A program made the position numbers and the translations under genes. From NCBI RefSeq assembly GCF_002007565.1, contig NZ_CP015625.1:2475001-2539000 (forward strand): a DNA stretch of 64,000 nt. Direction: 5' to 3'. The notes beneath the pieces are model-generated. The model had not been told where the DNA came from and did not search any database. It saw only the letters and a list, made by a program, of their open reading frames with translations. The stretch comes from Ditibartonella choladocola. GTDB taxonomy: Bacteria; Pseudomonadota; Alphaproteobacteria; Rhizobiales; Rhizobiaceae. Positions 38,576 to 48,651 of this stretch are shown one piece after another. The first letter of the stretch is position 1. The number at the start of each line of letters is the position of its first letter.

Positions 38576-39028
38576 ATGATGAAAGATAATAATAGACCGA
38601 AGACAAATTTTGTGTCTATCGTGCCGATTGCCACTTTAATTGCCGCTTCCATGCTGCTTTCCGGCTGTGGCGGACGCGACGCCCATCCGGTCGCTTTGAC
38701 CAATCCGAACGACAGTGTCATGGATTGTGCAGGTATTTCACGAGAATTCCAAGCCAATGAACGCCAGATTCAGGCAGTCATCCATGAGCGCACAAATGCA
38801 CAAGGAAAGAATGTTGCATTGGGGGCAGCGGGTATTTTCTTCTTTCCTGCGTGGTTTTTTATGGATCCGAAATCGCCGGAAAGAGTGGAAATTGATGCCT
38901 TGCGCAATCGTAACGGCGTTTTACAGGAAATCGCACGCACCAAAAACTGTGCTCCTATGCAATCGCAATTGACGGAAGCCTATAAACAGCTAGACAGCCA
39001 AAAAGCGGCTAAGCCCCAAAAGAAATAA
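38576..39028 (+). CDS. Small lipoprotein of unknown function
   Basis: 150 residues. The signal sequence ends in lipobox LLSGC (Cys about 31), so it is lipidated. The mature part has a Cys pair (MDCAG and KNCAP), a short hydrophobic patch GAAGIFFFPAWFF and a Lys-rich end. The motif WFFMDPKSPERVEIDALRNR recurs in unnamed lipoproteins, but I cannot assign a role. It begins 26 bases after metI with GGGG spaced upstream, so it may be a fourth member of the met operon. A terminator follows. Confidence 0.72.
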   Translation: MMKDNNRPKTNFVSIVPIATLIAASMLLSGCGGRDAHPVALTNPNDSVMDCAGISREFQANERQIQAVIHERTNAQGKNVALGAAGIFFFPAWFFMDPKSPERVEIDALRNRNGVLQEIARTKNCAPMQSQLTEAYKQLDSQKAAKPQKK

Positions 39029-39051
39029 ACGGAAAAAAATTGATTAAAATA

Positions 39052-39076
39052 AAAGGCCGGTTAAACCGGCTTTTTG
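39052..39076 (+). terminator. Terminator after the lipoprotein gene
   Basis: GCCGGTT (39056-39062) pairs with AACCGGC (39064-39070) with A-run before and five T after. Confidence 0.85.
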
Positions 39077-39234
39077 TTTTTATAGTGCTCATAATTGTTC
39101 ACGATTGCCCATAATGGCTTGCTTTCGGAATGCAACAAAACGGGCAAAAGAACAAAACGCCAATTTTACCAATAGAAATTCGGTTTTCCTGAAACGATGT
39201 CCGTTTTTATCATGACCTAAAAACTTTCGGGTGC

Positions 39235-39295
39235 ACACCAGCGCCGGAGACACGCTTAAGCGTGTGCCTATCCGCCTTTCCGGCTTCTTTGGTGT
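39235..39295. ncRNA. Nested hairpin, candidate small RNA or leader
   Basis: Three nested pairings lie in a GC-rich island: ACACCA (39235-39240) with TGGTGT (39290-39295), GCCGGA (39243-39248) with TCCGGC (39279-39284), and the perfect palindrome ACACGCTTAAGCGTGT (39250-39265). Strand is unclear because both neighbours end here. I match it to no known family. Confidence 0.35.
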
Positions 39296-39430
39296 TTATC
39301 CCGATTGTCGCCTGCAAATCTTTAACAGAAAAGGTTTTGATTAATGGAGACCTTCACAAGCTCTGATAAACAAGACAAATGCCTTTCGGCACAAAGCCGG
39401 AAGGCACAGCCCTTTCCGATGATGATTCAG

Positions 39431-39486
39431 GCCTTGTCCGATCATAAAAAGCCTTGCCCGATCATAAAAAGTCTTGTCCGATAAAT
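39431..39486. repeat. 20-bp tandem repeat, 2.8 copies
   Basis: GCCTTGTCCGATCATAAAAA at 39431-39450, a one-base variant at 39451-39470, and a partial third copy to about 39486. Downstream side of tex. Confidence 0.9.
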
Positions 39487-39641
39487 CTTTTTGCCTTTTT
39501 CAAAACAGGCAAATTTCTTCTTTTAAAACACAATCATTCTTCGTTCAGCCAATAAGACACAGTTATTTTCTCATCGGCAAAGCGCGCATGTTAAAAAATT
39601 CCGGTTTGCCCCTCGAAATTTAATAGTCGTAGCGGCGTTTT

Positions 39642-41951
39642 TCAATGGCGTTTGCGCAATGCTTCTGCAAGAGCCGAACCGAAACTGCCCTCTTGAGAAA
39701 CCGGCTTTTTATTTTTCATATTATGCAAGTGATTACGTAACGAATTTTCCGGTGAAGCGGCTTTTGCGCGACTATCCGGATTATCGGGATGTTTTTTCAT
39801 GCTTAGCGAGATGCGTTTGCGTGCTGGATCAACATCAAGCACTGTCACAGAAACAATATCTCCGGCTTTTACCACTTTATGCGGATCACTCACATAAGTG
39901 TCGGCAAGTTGCGAAATATGGACAAGTCCATCCTGATGCACGCCTATATCGACAAATGCCCCAAAATTGGCGACATTGGTCACAGTTCCTTCAAGCTTCA
40001 TCCCCGTTTTGAGGTCCGAAATCTCGTCGACACCTTCGGCAAATGTTGCTGTTTTGAATTCCGGCCGCGGGTCACGACCGGGTTTTTCCAATTCGCTCAA
40101 AATATCTTTAACAGTCGGCAGGCCGAACCGCTCGTCGATAAATGTTTTCGGGTCAAGTTTTTTCAAAGCTGCACTATCGCCCATCAAGGAACGCAAGTCA
40201 CGACCACATGCAGCAACAATCTTGCGTGCAACACTATAGGCTTCCGGATGCACTGCCGAAGCATCAAGCGGTTCGTCGCCATTGCGGATACGCAAAAAGC
40301 CTGCGCATTGCTCGAATGTCTTTGCACCGAGCCGTGGTACAGACTTCAGCCCGTTACGATTTTTGAACGGGCCATTTTCATCACGATAAGCAACAATTGC
40401 ATCGGCCAATGATGCCCCCACCCCCGAAACACGGGCAAGCAGAGATGGCGAAGCGGTGTTAAGGTCAACGCCAACGGCATTCACCGCATCTTCGACAACA
40501 CCATCTAAAGCCCTCATCAGCTCGAACTGGTCGACATCATGCTGATATTGCCCGACGCCGATAGATTTCGGTTCGATTTTAACCAATTCGGCAAGCGGAT
40601 CCTGCAAACGCCGTGCAATCGACACGGCCCCGCGCAGGGACACATCAAGATCGGGAAATTCGTTTGCCGCAAGTTCGGACGCCGAATAGACTGAAGCACC
40701 GGCTTCCGAAACAATGACCTTTGTCGGCCGCGGCGCTGGTATATGTTTCAACAAATCGCCAACAAGCTTTTCTGTCTCGCGGCTTGCTGTGCCGTTGCCG
40801 ATGGCGATAAGATCAACCTGATGTTTTTTAATGAGAGCGGCAAGCACCGCCTCTGCACCACGAACATCATTTTTGGGCGGGAATGGATAGATGGTTGCGG
40901 TTTCCTTGAGTTTTCCGGTTTTATCGACCACTGCAACCTTGACACCGGTGCGGATACCCGGATCAAGCCCCATTGTTGCTCTTTCACCCGCCGGTGCAGC
41001 CAATAAAAGTGCTTTGAGATTACGGGCAAAAACAGCAATTGCTTCTTCATCGGCTCGTTCATGCAAATCGCGCATGAGATCAAGCGAAAGATGTAAAGAT
41101 AGCTTTACCCGCCAAGCCCATAAGGCGACACTCACAAGAAAAATATCTCCGGGAAGCTGATCGCCGATTTGATAGGCCTGTTTGATAAGCTTTATGACCG
41201 GTTTTTCGCCATTTGGAATATCCTCGTCGACTTCAATATCGACATTCAGGATTTCTTCGTTACGCCCGCGAAACATTGCCAATGCGCGATGGCTCGGCAC
41301 AGTCGACCATTTTTCTCTATGGTCAAAATAATCGGAAAATTTCGCACCTTCCTGCTCTTTACCGGCAACAACCTTGGCATGGATAAAGGCATGTGATTGC
41401 ATATAGTGACGTAAATTTCCGACCAGTTCGGCATTTTCCGCCATGGTTTCCGAAATAATATCGCGAGCACCGTCAAGAGCAGCTTTGACATCGGCAATTT
41501 TGTCATTGATATAATCTTTGGCAAGAAGCTCCGGCTCTTCGTTCCGGTTTTTCAGAATTTCCTCGGCAAGCGGCAATAAGCCGTTTTCTTTGGCAATTTC
41601 GGCACGGGTACGCCGCTTCGGCTTGAACGGGAGATAAAGGTCTTCCAATTCGGCCTTCGAGCTTGCTTTTCTTAAAGATTCTTCCAGTTCCGGACTAAGC
41701 TTGTTCTGTTCGCGAATTGCTTGAATAATCGCTTCACGGCGTGCTTCCATTTCACGAAGATAAATGAGCCGTTCCGACAACAGGCGCAATTGTCCGTCAT
41801 CAAGGCCGCCGGTTACTTCCTTGCGATAGCGGGCAATGAAGGGAATGGTTGCCCCCTCGTCAATGAGGCCGATAGCGGCAGCAACCTGTGATTGATTTGC
41901 CTTGATGTCGCCAGCAATTGTTTGGCAGATTGATTGCGCAATTGTCGTCAT
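39642..41951 (-). CDS. tex: Tex-family RNA-binding transcription accessory protein
   Basis: 769-residue nucleic-acid-binding protein related to eukaryotic Spt6. In order: N-terminal helical region ([30 protein letters not shown]), YqgF/RNase H-like domain ([18 protein letters not shown]), helix-hairpin-helix domain ([20 protein letters not shown]) and a C-terminal S1 domain ([26 protein letters not shown]). Full length. Thought to affect transcription and RNA turnover. Isolated gene, with convergent sequence downstream. Confidence 0.94.
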   Translation of the reverse strand: MTTIAQSICQTIAGDIKANQSQVAAAIGLIDEGATIPFIARYRKEVTGGLDDGQLRLLSERLIYLREMEARREAIIQAIREQNKLSPELEESLRKASSKAELEDLYLPFKPKRRTRAEIAKENGLLPLAEEILKNRNEEPELLAKDYINDKIADVKAALDGARDIISETMAENAELVGNLRHYMQSHAFIHAKVVAGKEQEGAKFSDYFDHREKWSTVPSHRALAMFRGRNEEILNVDIEVDEDIPNGEKPVIKLIKQAYQIGDQLPGDIFLVSVALWAWRVKLSLHLSLDLMRDLHERADEEAIAVFARNLKALLLAAPAGERATMGLDPGIRTGVKVAVVDKTGKLKETATIYPFPPKNDVRGAEAVLAALIKKHQVDLIAIGNGTASRETEKLVGDLLKHIPAPRPTKVIVSEAGASVYSASELAANEFPDLDVSLRGAVSIARRLQDPLAELVKIEPKSIGVGQYQHDVDQFELMRALDGVVEDAVNAVGVDLNTASPSLLARVSGVGASLADAIVAYRDENGPFKNRNGLKSVPRLGAKTFEQCAGFLRIRNGDEPLDASAVHPEAYSVARKIVAACGRDLRSLMGDSAALKKLDPKTFIDERFGLPTVKDILSELEKPGRDPRPEFKTATFAEGVDEISDLKTGMKLEGTVTNVANFGAFVDIGVHQDGLVHISQLADTYVSDPHKVVKAGDIVSVTVLDVDPARKRISLSMKKHPDNPDSRAKAASPENSLRNHLHNMKNKKPVSQEGSFGSALAEALRKRH

Positions 41952-42108
41952 TCTCTTTACCAGATTCGTTCAATTTTAAGGAGAGATTACGGATCGCGAA
42001 CCAGAACGCAACCATAATCGTTCCCCTCATAAAAATTAATCAAGCCCTTTTTAATCTGGCTCATTCACCTTATGTTTAAATTTGCAGCCAATATGAAAGG
42101 GGCTTTTC

Positions 42109-43224
42109 ATGACAACACTTTTTGACCCGATCAAGGCAGGAGACCTTGTTCTAAAAAACCGCATTGCCATGGCGCCGTTGACTCGCGCTCGTTCGCCCAA
42201 TGCAACACCCAATGATTTGAACGTTGTCTATTATCGCCAACGTTCGACCGCCGGTCTTATTGTCTCTGAAGGTACGGCCATTTCACAACAGGGACAAGGC
42301 AATATCGACGTTCCGGGACTTTACGAAAAAGCCCAGCTTGCCGGCTGGAAAAAAGTAACCGATGCCGTTCATGAAGCGGGCGGCAAAATTGTTGCCCAGC
42401 TTTGGCATACGGGACGTATTTCCCACAGTTCACTGCAACCTTCAGGAAAACCGCCTGTTGCCCCTTCTGCCCTTCAGGCAAAAGCCCGAACCTATATCAA
42501 AGACAAGGATGGTCAGGGCGAATTTGTTCAAACATCGACACCACGTGCATTGGACGCATCCGAAATCCCCGGCATTATCGACGATTATCGCAAAGCTGCA
42601 CGCAATGCTGTAGACATTGCCGGTTTCGACGGCGTGGAAATTCACTCGGCCAATGGCTATTTGCTCGACCAGTTCTTGCGTTCCGGCTCCAATCACCGTA
42701 CCGACGAATTTGGCGGTTCGATTGAGAATCGTTGCCGTTTTCCGCTGCTTGTTGCCGAAGCCGTTGCAAAAGAAATCGGCGGTGGCAGAACCGGTATCCG
42801 CATTTCTCCGGTAACCCCTGCCAATGATGCCCATGATCCGGATCCGCAGCCGCTTTTCGATTTTTATGTCGATGCTTTGGCAGCCTATGAGCTTGCTTTC
42901 ATCCACCTCATTGAAGGTGCAACGGGAGGCGACCGCAATTATACCGAAGCCGATTATGCATTCGACTATAAGCGTTTGAAACACGTCTATCGCGATGCCG
43001 GTGGAAATGGAGCATGGATGGTCAATAATGGCTATACCGCCGAAATGGCTGAAAAAGCTGTAGGTTCCGGCTATGCCGATATTGTATCTTTCGGCCGTCC
43101 GTTTATTGCCAATCCCGATCTTGTCCGGCGCATCAAAGAGCATGCTCCATGGAACGAGGTTGACCAGACAACACTCTATGGCGGCAATGAAAAAGGCTAT
43201 ACCGATTACCCGACTTTGGGATAA
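42109..43224 (+). CDS. Old Yellow Enzyme-type alkene reductase
   Basis: FMN- and NAD(P)H-dependent reductase of activated double bonds, 371 residues (NemA/N-ethylmaleimide reductase group). The FMN-binding MAPLTRARS with Thr, the substrate His/Asn pair in EIHSANGYLLDQFL, and the C-terminal FMN-phosphate loop YADIVSFGRPFIANPDL are all present. Natural substrate is unknown; detoxification of electrophiles or nitro compounds is usual. GAAAGGGG precedes ATG 42109. Confidence 0.91.
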   Translation: MTTLFDPIKAGDLVLKNRIAMAPLTRARSPNATPNDLNVVYYRQRSTAGLIVSEGTAISQQGQGNIDVPGLYEKAQLAGWKKVTDAVHEAGGKIVAQLWHTGRISHSSLQPSGKPPVAPSALQAKARTYIKDKDGQGEFVQTSTPRALDASEIPGIIDDYRKAARNAVDIAGFDGVEIHSANGYLLDQFLRSGSNHRTDEFGGSIENRCRFPLLVAEAVAKEIGGGRTGIRISPVTPANDAHDPDPQPLFDFYVDALAAYELAFIHLIEGATGGDRNYTEADYAFDYKRLKHVYRDAGGNGAWMVNNGYTAEMAEKAVGSGYADIVSFGRPFIANPDLVRRIKEHAPWNEVDQTTLYGGNEKGYTDYPTLG

Positions 43225-43244
43225 CCGGTTCGAGCGTTTAAATA

Positions 43245-43277
43245 AAAACCACCTGCGCGAGGCAGGTGGTTTTTTTA
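43245..43277. terminator. Bidirectional terminator between the OYE and WD40 genes
   Basis: ACCACCTGC (43248-43256) pairs with GCAGGTGGT (43262-43270) with A-run before and T-run after, able to stop transcription from both sides. Confidence 0.93.
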
Positions 43278-43302
43278 TTCACAAAAATTCCGTTTTTGGC
43301 TT

Positions 43303-44274
43303 TCAGGCAGAAATATCGATAATGCCTGCTTCTCCGCTTTCGGAGCCGAATGCCAGCCGATAGCCTTTATCATCCCAGGTCATGGTTGAAATGGCGCCTT
43401 TTCCGGGACGGCGCAAAAGCACTTCCTTTGCATCGGCAAAGCGGATGAACAAAATCATACCGTCATTAAAACCGGCAGCAACAATGTCTTCTTCCGGATG
43501 GCAGCACACACATGTGACCATGGCATCGGCACGGGTACCGAGTTCAAGGGGGGCTTTTCCCATCGGGCCGTCTTTCGCCTGAAACGGCCAGACAATAGCC
43601 GCCGGAGCGCCGGAAGTGGCAAGCCATTTGCCTTTGGCACTCCATGACCAGCTTTTAACCTTTGCCGGATAGCCGCTCATGCGCAAATGCTGTTCGTCAC
43701 TCAACCGCCATCCATGCAACGCATTTTCTTGCATCGAAGAAATGACATAACGGCCATCGGGCGAAAATGTAACCGCAAAATGTGCGCCTTTCCATGTAAG
43801 GTCGGTGGGCTTTGTGTCGGCACCAAGCCAATGCAATGTCACACCATTATATCGTGCCACCGCAAATCTTAGACCTTTTGGTGCAAAAGCAAGATCTTCC
43901 ACACTGCGCTCGTGATCGAACTCCTGAAGCCCTTTACCGTCATCAGCCCATGCCGTGCGTGAAAAGGCAAAGGCGTAAGAATTGTCAGGACCGGCTGCAA
44001 CCGAGGTGATCCACTTTTTTTCATGGCGGGCAAGTTCTCGACATTGAAGAGCACTTGACGTGCGGCAAATCCGGCCATCTTCACCGCCGGTAATCACCGA
44101 TTTCTTGTCCCGGCTTAACGCAACAGAGGCAATCCCTTGATGTGCCTCGACCACTTTTTGTTTGTCGCCAAGCAGGGTGATTTCACCATTTGCTGTCACA
44201 AAGACCGGCTGGTCATCTAAAAATCCCGCAAACAGGCAATAGCTGTCGAGGTCACAATGTGCAATTGTCGGCAT
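43303..44274 (-). CDS. WD40-repeat protein linked to a CobW GTPase
   Basis: 323-residue beta-propeller with about seven WD40-like blades (for example VALSRDKKSVITGGEDGRI, VTFSPDGRYVISSMQENALHGW, MTWDDKGYRLAFGSESGEAG). No enzymatic domain or signal peptide. It starts 17 bases after the CobW-type GTPase and is surely in the same operon. WD40 partners next to COG0523 GTPases recur in alphaproteobacteria. A scaffold role in metal insertion is inference. Confidence 0.83.
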   Translation of the reverse strand: MPTIAHCDLDSYCLFAGFLDDQPVFVTANGEITLLGDKQKVVEAHQGIASVALSRDKKSVITGGEDGRICRTSSALQCRELARHEKKWITSVAAGPDNSYAFAFSRTAWADDGKGLQEFDHERSVEDLAFAPKGLRFAVARYNGVTLHWLGADTKPTDLTWKGAHFAVTFSPDGRYVISSMQENALHGWRLSDEQHLRMSGYPAKVKSWSWSAKGKWLATSGAPAAIVWPFQAKDGPMGKAPLELGTRADAMVTCVCCHPEEDIVAAGFNDGMILFIRFADAKEVLLRRPGKGAISTMTWDDKGYRLAFGSESGEAGIIDISA

Positions 44275-44290
44275 AGATTCCTCTCAAAAA

Positions 44291-45382
44291 TCAGGCACAA
44301 TTCTCGAAACCGGCTTTGAGCTTTTCGGCATCAAGTTTGCGGCCGATAAAGACCAGACGGCTTTCATGCTTTTCGCCTTCTTTCCAGGGTCTCTGGCTGT
44401 CGCCTTCCAAAATCATATGGACACCTTGCACAACATAACGGTCTTTATCGCCTTTGAAAGCGATAATGCCTTTAAGTCTTAAAATATCCGGCCCCTGTGT
44501 CTGGGTAATCTGCTGGATCCACGGGAAAAACTTGCCCGGATCAAGTTCGCCTGCCCGTAACGAGACCGATTTCACCGTTACATCATGAAGGGCTGCCCCA
44601 TGGACATGTTCATCTCCGTCATGGTGGTGATGTTCGTGGTCGTGGTCATGATGATGGTGATGATGATCATGGTCGTGGTCGCATTCCGGCCCGCAAACAT
44701 GCTCTTCCTCTTCCTCGTCATGATCGAGGAAATGCGGATCATTTTCAAGCGCACGGCTCAAATCGAACGCACCGCGATCAAGCACTTCGTTCAAATCGAC
44801 ATTGGAGCGTTGTGTGCGAAAGATAACAGCAGCAGGATTGATTGCGCGTATTGTTGCTTCAACATCGGCAAGTTCCTGCGGGGTAACGAGATCGGTTTTG
44901 TTCAAAAGGACCACATCGGCAAAAGCAATCTGGTCTTCTGCTTCGCGGCTGTCTCTCAATTCCAACGGCAAATGTTTTGCGTCGACGAGTGCCACAACAG
45001 CATCAAGCTGCGATTTTGCCCTCACATCATCATCCATGAAAAATGTCTGGGCAACCGGAACCGGATCGGCAAGACCGGTTGTTTCGATAATGATACCGTC
45101 AAACCGGCCGGGACGGCGCATCAAACCGTCGACAACACGAACAAGATCACCGCGCACTGTGCAGCAGATACAACCATTATTCATCTCGTAAATTTCTTCG
45201 TCGGATTCGACAATCAGATCATTATCAATACCGATCTCGCCGAATTCATTGACAATGACAGCATAATGCTTGCCATGATTTTCTGTCAAAATCCGGTTGA
45301 GAAGCGTGGTTTTTCCAGCTCCCAGATAGCCGGTCAACACGGTTACCGGAATTTTACGGGGTGTGTTTTCAGTCTCGCTCAT
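44291..45382 (-). CDS. CobW/COG0523 metal-chaperone GTPase
   Basis: 363 residues. The P-loop GYLGAGKTT (18-26), the metal-binding GCICC (Cys71, 73 and 74), Walker B ETTGLADP and guanine motif NKTD are intact. A His-rich segment (about 215-265, including runs of six and four His with Asp/Glu and a CGPEC pair) precedes the C-terminal CobW domain. Such His-rich members are usually zinc-related. I start at ATG 45382 rather than the 23-residue upstream extension. It lies between a metal-dependent creatininase-family gene and the WD40 gene. Confidence 0.9.
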   Translation of the reverse strand: MSETENTPRKIPVTVLTGYLGAGKTTLLNRILTENHGKHYAVIVNEFGEIGIDNDLIVESDEEIYEMNNGCICCTVRGDLVRVVDGLMRRPGRFDGIIIETTGLADPVPVAQTFFMDDDVRAKSQLDAVVALVDAKHLPLELRDSREAEDQIAFADVVLLNKTDLVTPQELADVEATIRAINPAAVIFRTQRSNVDLNEVLDRGAFDLSRALENDPHFLDHDEEEEEHVCGPECDHDHDHHHHHHDHDHEHHHHDGDEHVHGAALHDVTVKSVSLRAGELDPGKFFPWIQQITQTQGPDILRLKGIIAFKGDKDRYVVQGVHMILEGDSQRPWKEGEKHESRLVFIGRKLDAEKLKAGFENCA

Positions 45383-45469
45383 AGCATGACCTTTCAAATG
45401 ACGGGAATTTTTACTGTTGTCGATATAGGCTATCCCGATGCCGATTTCCACCTTTTGAAGGGTAACCTT

Positions 45470-46213
45470 CTACGAAAGATCGTCAACGTCAAAAGCAAAC
45501 ATATCTTCAACGAGTGCGCGAAAACCTTCCATCGCGTGATCGAATATCGCTTTTCCTGCCTCTCTATTTGCGGCAAGTGCATTTCCTGCCGCACCCGATC
45601 TATTGATATCCGCCATTTTCCAACCGAATGGAAATGGCCCGTAAGCCCGCAGATATTTGAATTTTTCTTGAAGCTCTTTTTGCCAATTGGAAAAATTTTG
45701 CGCTTTTTCCATATTGACCGTTTCGGGCGCAAGATAAAGCATGAGTGATGTTTCGATAAAGCCTGCATGAATATCAAGGGCTTTTTCCTCGACCGTCATC
45801 AAACCTTCAGGAAGACCGAAGCGTCCCCAACTGGTGGCGACAGCAAGCATTTTGAAACGACAGCGCAATTCGGTTATGACAATATTCATCAATGGCGAAT
45901 TGCCGCCATGGGCGTTGAGAATAAGAAACCTGTCTATTCCGTTTTTGTAGCAATCGGCGCCAATTGCAACCCACCGGTCTATTGCTTGAGAATATTCAAG
46001 TGTTTTCGTACCTTCACGACCACCATGTTCAACCGAGTAACCAATATTCTCACCCTCTAGTGTAATAATTTTTTGTCTATCACAAGATAGTTTTTCAATA
46101 TTTTTGGCAAATGCTTGTGCGATTACAGCATCTGTTGTGAGCGGCAAATGCTCGCCATGATATTCGTGAGCACCGAGTGGTAAAATGGCAATTGTTTTAT
46201 CTTTTTTTTCCAC
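45470..46213 (-). CDS. Creatininase-family metal-dependent amidohydrolase
   Basis: 247 residues. The dinuclear metal motif LGAHEYHGEHLPLTTD places Glu17, His19 and Asp28 at the same spacing as the creatininase ligands. NAHGGN and DIHAGFIETS supply the remaining ligands. Family members hydrolyse cyclic or linear amides (creatinine, formamides, peptides in MftE); the substrate is unknown here. It is 87 bases upstream of the CobW-type gene in the same direction, suggesting that the GTPase supplies its metal. It is divergent from a MarR-family gene. Confidence 0.86.
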   Translation of the reverse strand: MEKKDKTIAILPLGAHEYHGEHLPLTTDAVIAQAFAKNIEKLSCDRQKIITLEGENIGYSVEHGGREGTKTLEYSQAIDRWVAIGADCYKNGIDRFLILNAHGGNSPLMNIVITELRCRFKMLAVATSWGRFGLPEGLMTVEEKALDIHAGFIETSLMLYLAPETVNMEKAQNFSNWQKELQEKFKYLRAYGPFPFGWKMADINRSGAAGNALAANREAGKAIFDHAMEGFRALVEDMFAFDVDDLS

Positions 46214-46379
46214 TGTCTCAAATCCTGATAAAATTCTTTCTTCTTTTTTATATACAGTTTTGTTATCTTTTTAAAACTATAGAATAAAATGCACCTCAAC
46301 GCGCAGAAACGAATCAGACTGGAATACTATACGCAATCAGATAATTCTTTAGAAACGTCTTCGGGGAGACATAACCTAA

Positions 46380-46859
46380 ATGATCGAGAAAAACCAGATA
46401 CCGGCACTGGACATCGTTCAATCCACTGCCAGAATGATGAAAACGTTGTTAGCACGTCGGCTTTATGAATTCGGCTTATATGCGGGGCAAGACCGGATAA
46501 TTCTTTCACTGGCTTTGAATGATGGCCAGTCTCCCGGCAGTCTGGCAAAACAACTCGGCGTAAAACCGCCTACAGTGACAAAGACAATTGCACGTTTGCA
46601 AGAACAGGGTTTTGTTACCAAACGCGGTTCGCATAAGGACCAGCGCCAGCTCCATGTGTTTCTGACGAAAGACGGCCACAAGGTTGTAAAGCTTATCGAG
46701 GCGGCTATTGCTGCAACCGAACGCGATATTACCTATGGTCTTAACGAAAATGAACATGTCACTCTTCTTAAATTATTGGGACGTATTCAAAAAAATGTGG
46801 AAGAACAACAATTGGAATTATCCAATATCTATGCCGAAAATGAAAACGGCATATTCTAG
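46380..46859 (+). CDS. MarR-family transcriptional regulator
   Basis: 159 residues with a winged helix (SPGSLAKQLGVKPPTVTKTIARLQEQGFVTKRGSHKDQRQLHVFLT) typical of MarR, plus helical dimerisation ends. It is divergent from the creatininase-CobW-WD40 cluster, which it could control, but nothing in the sequence proves this. The effector is unknown. Confidence 0.88.
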   Translation: MIEKNQIPALDIVQSTARMMKTLLARRLYEFGLYAGQDRIILSLALNDGQSPGSLAKQLGVKPPTVTKTIARLQEQGFVTKRGSHKDQRQLHVFLTKDGHKVVKLIEAAIAATERDITYGLNENEHVTLLKLLGRIQKNVEEQQLELSNIYAENENGIF

Positions 46860-47195
46860 CCTGATGAATAAATGAACGAGTGATTGACGGATGATAAGGA
46901 GTGGTCAATTTTTTTAATTCTCTCCTTATCTTTTCATATCTCCTCTCTTTATTTTTCAATATATCGTCTGTTTCGTTTTGCTTTGGTTGCAATTAAAATA
47001 CCGGTTGTTTGGAAATAAGCTTTCATCTTCCCCGAATATAACGCAGTTTTGTTTTGAAAACCTTGTTTAAAACGCCGTTTCCTATGTGCTGTATCCGGTT
47101 TTAGGCTTTTCTCGAACCGGACAAGGGGCTATCTATTCCATTGGCATGAGGTTGGGGGAACCTCGATCAATTCTATCTCAAGAGGATGAGAAGCG
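46860..47195. other. Gap between marR-type and lacI-type genes
   Basis: Holds GATAAGGAG (46893-46901) with CTCCTTATC (46922-46930), a nine-base inverted repeat with a T-rich loop that may end the marR-type transcript. A hairpin GAGGTT/AACCTC (47148-47164) sits in the LacI-type leader. No gene. Confidence 0.45.
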
Positions 47196-48221
47196 TTGGC
47201 GCAAAAAATCAAACTTTCCACAATTGCCGATGCATTGAATGTATCGACTGCTACGGTTTCGCTCGCACTTCGTGACAGTCCGCTCGTTGCCGACGATACG
47301 CGTGAGAAAATCAAGAATTATGCACGTAATATCGGCTATATTTATAACAGACGCGCAGCAAGTTTGCGCACATCGCGATCAGGCATTGTCGGTGTCGTCG
47401 TCCATGACATTATGAATCCGTTTTTTGCCGAAATCTTGCGCTCTATCGAAACAGAGCTTGACCGTTCGCGCCAGACATTCATTCTGTCAAACCATTACGA
47501 CCAGTTGGATAAGCAACGCAATTTTCTGGAAACGCTTCTCCAGCTTGGTGCAGATGGTGTCATTATGTCACCGGCAATCGGAACCCCTGCAAAAGACATT
47601 GAAATGGCACAAAATAACGGTTTGCCTGTTGTCTTTGTTGCCCGCCATGTCGAAGGGGTCGACGTACCGGTTTTCCGTGGTGATGATACTTACGGCATTT
47701 CGCTTGCCACCAACCATCTTATCTCGCTCGGGCATAAATGCATCGCCATGGTTGGCGGTACAGATTATACCTCGACAGGCCGTGACCGTTATGAAGGCTA
47801 TCGCCATGCCATGCAACTTGCCGGACTTGAGGTCAAACCGGAATGGCGTCTTGAAGGACCGCGAACCAAACAGGCAGGCTTCGAGATAGCACCGCAATTT
47901 CTGGCACTTAAAGATAAACCCACTGCCGCTGTCTGCTTCAATGATCTTGCCGCAATCGGCTTGATGAACGGAATTGCCCGTGCGGGCCTTGTTGCAGGAC
48001 GGGATATTTCTGTGACCGGCTATGATGATCTCGAAGAAGCGGAAATTGCCACCCCCGCACTCACGACAGTCTGGAATGGTCAGCGCGAAGTCGGAAGACG
48101 CGCAGCGCGTGCTCTCCTTGACCTGTTGAACGGTATCGAAGTCAAAAACGGTCACGACCTCATTAAACCGGAACTGCGCATTCGCCAGTCAACCGGCCGC
48201 ATGGTGCCGCGAAAAGACTGA
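47196..48221 (+). CDS. LacI-family transcriptional regulator
   Basis: 341 residues. N-terminal lac-type helix-turn-helix (LSTIADALNVSTATVSLALRDSPLV, about 7-31) is followed by a periplasmic-binding-protein-like sensor domain (GIVGVVVHDIMNPFFAEIL onward, ending in VTGYDDLEEAEIATPALTTV). It begins with TTG at 47196, supported by AGAGGA nine bases upstream. No sugar or nucleoside genes adjoin it, so the target is unknown. Confidence 0.88.
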   Translation: MAQKIKLSTIADALNVSTATVSLALRDSPLVADDTREKIKNYARNIGYIYNRRAASLRTSRSGIVGVVVHDIMNPFFAEILRSIETELDRSRQTFILSNHYDQLDKQRNFLETLLQLGADGVIMSPAIGTPAKDIEMAQNNGLPVVFVARHVEGVDVPVFRGDDTYGISLATNHLISLGHKCIAMVGGTDYTSTGRDRYEGYRHAMQLAGLEVKPEWRLEGPRTKQAGFEIAPQFLALKDKPTAAVCFNDLAAIGLMNGIARAGLVAGRDISVTGYDDLEEAEIATPALTTVWNGQREVGRRAARALLDLLNGIEVKNGHDLIKPELRIRQSTGRMVPRKD

Positions 48222-48651
48222 AAAACCCGAAATCTCCGATATTTTAGAATGACTTTCGCTCAACGGTCAGGCAGCGAACTTTTTTGCCCGTTTCCGTTCC
48301 TTTCACAGTAGAATTGGAGTGCATCGTGAAAAAAGAGGGGCAAGATTAAAAATCGAACCTTAAGAATGGCGAAATTTTTGTTGGCAGGCCGCTAGCCAAT
48401 CGCGGAAATACAATCAAATTCCTCTTAAAGCCACATAGCGGGAAAGCGATCGAATTCCTCTTAAATATCTATAATTGATTGCTTTTACATGGCCGCAAAG
48501 TTCTTTAAACAATGCTATAACGGCTTTGGAAATCAAGAGTTATCCATTCCGGAACAAATAAACCGGATTGTTCGGGCAAGCTTTAACGGGGTCTTACTTT
48601 CCCGATGTTATCCATATTGCACAAGGGGTTTTTACATTTCTTAAGTGCGTG
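48222..48651. other. Convergent gap with a 17-bp duplication
   Basis: ATCAAATTCCTCTTAAA (48413-48429) recurs with one change at 48449-48465, a period of 36. Otherwise nothing is recognised. Confidence 0.45.

Larger units (their letters stand above)
39077..39641. other. Convergent gap with a folded element and a 20-bp repeat
   Basis: Holds the structured element at 39235-39295 and tandem copies of GCCTTGTCCGATCATAAAAA at 39431-39490. No protein gene is supported. Confidence 0.5.

Noticed and set aside
44585..45748. Long plus-strand frame opposite the CobW and creatininase genes
   Set aside because: Antisense shadow; its Met/Val-rich start mirrors the His/Asp-rich segment of the real GTPase.
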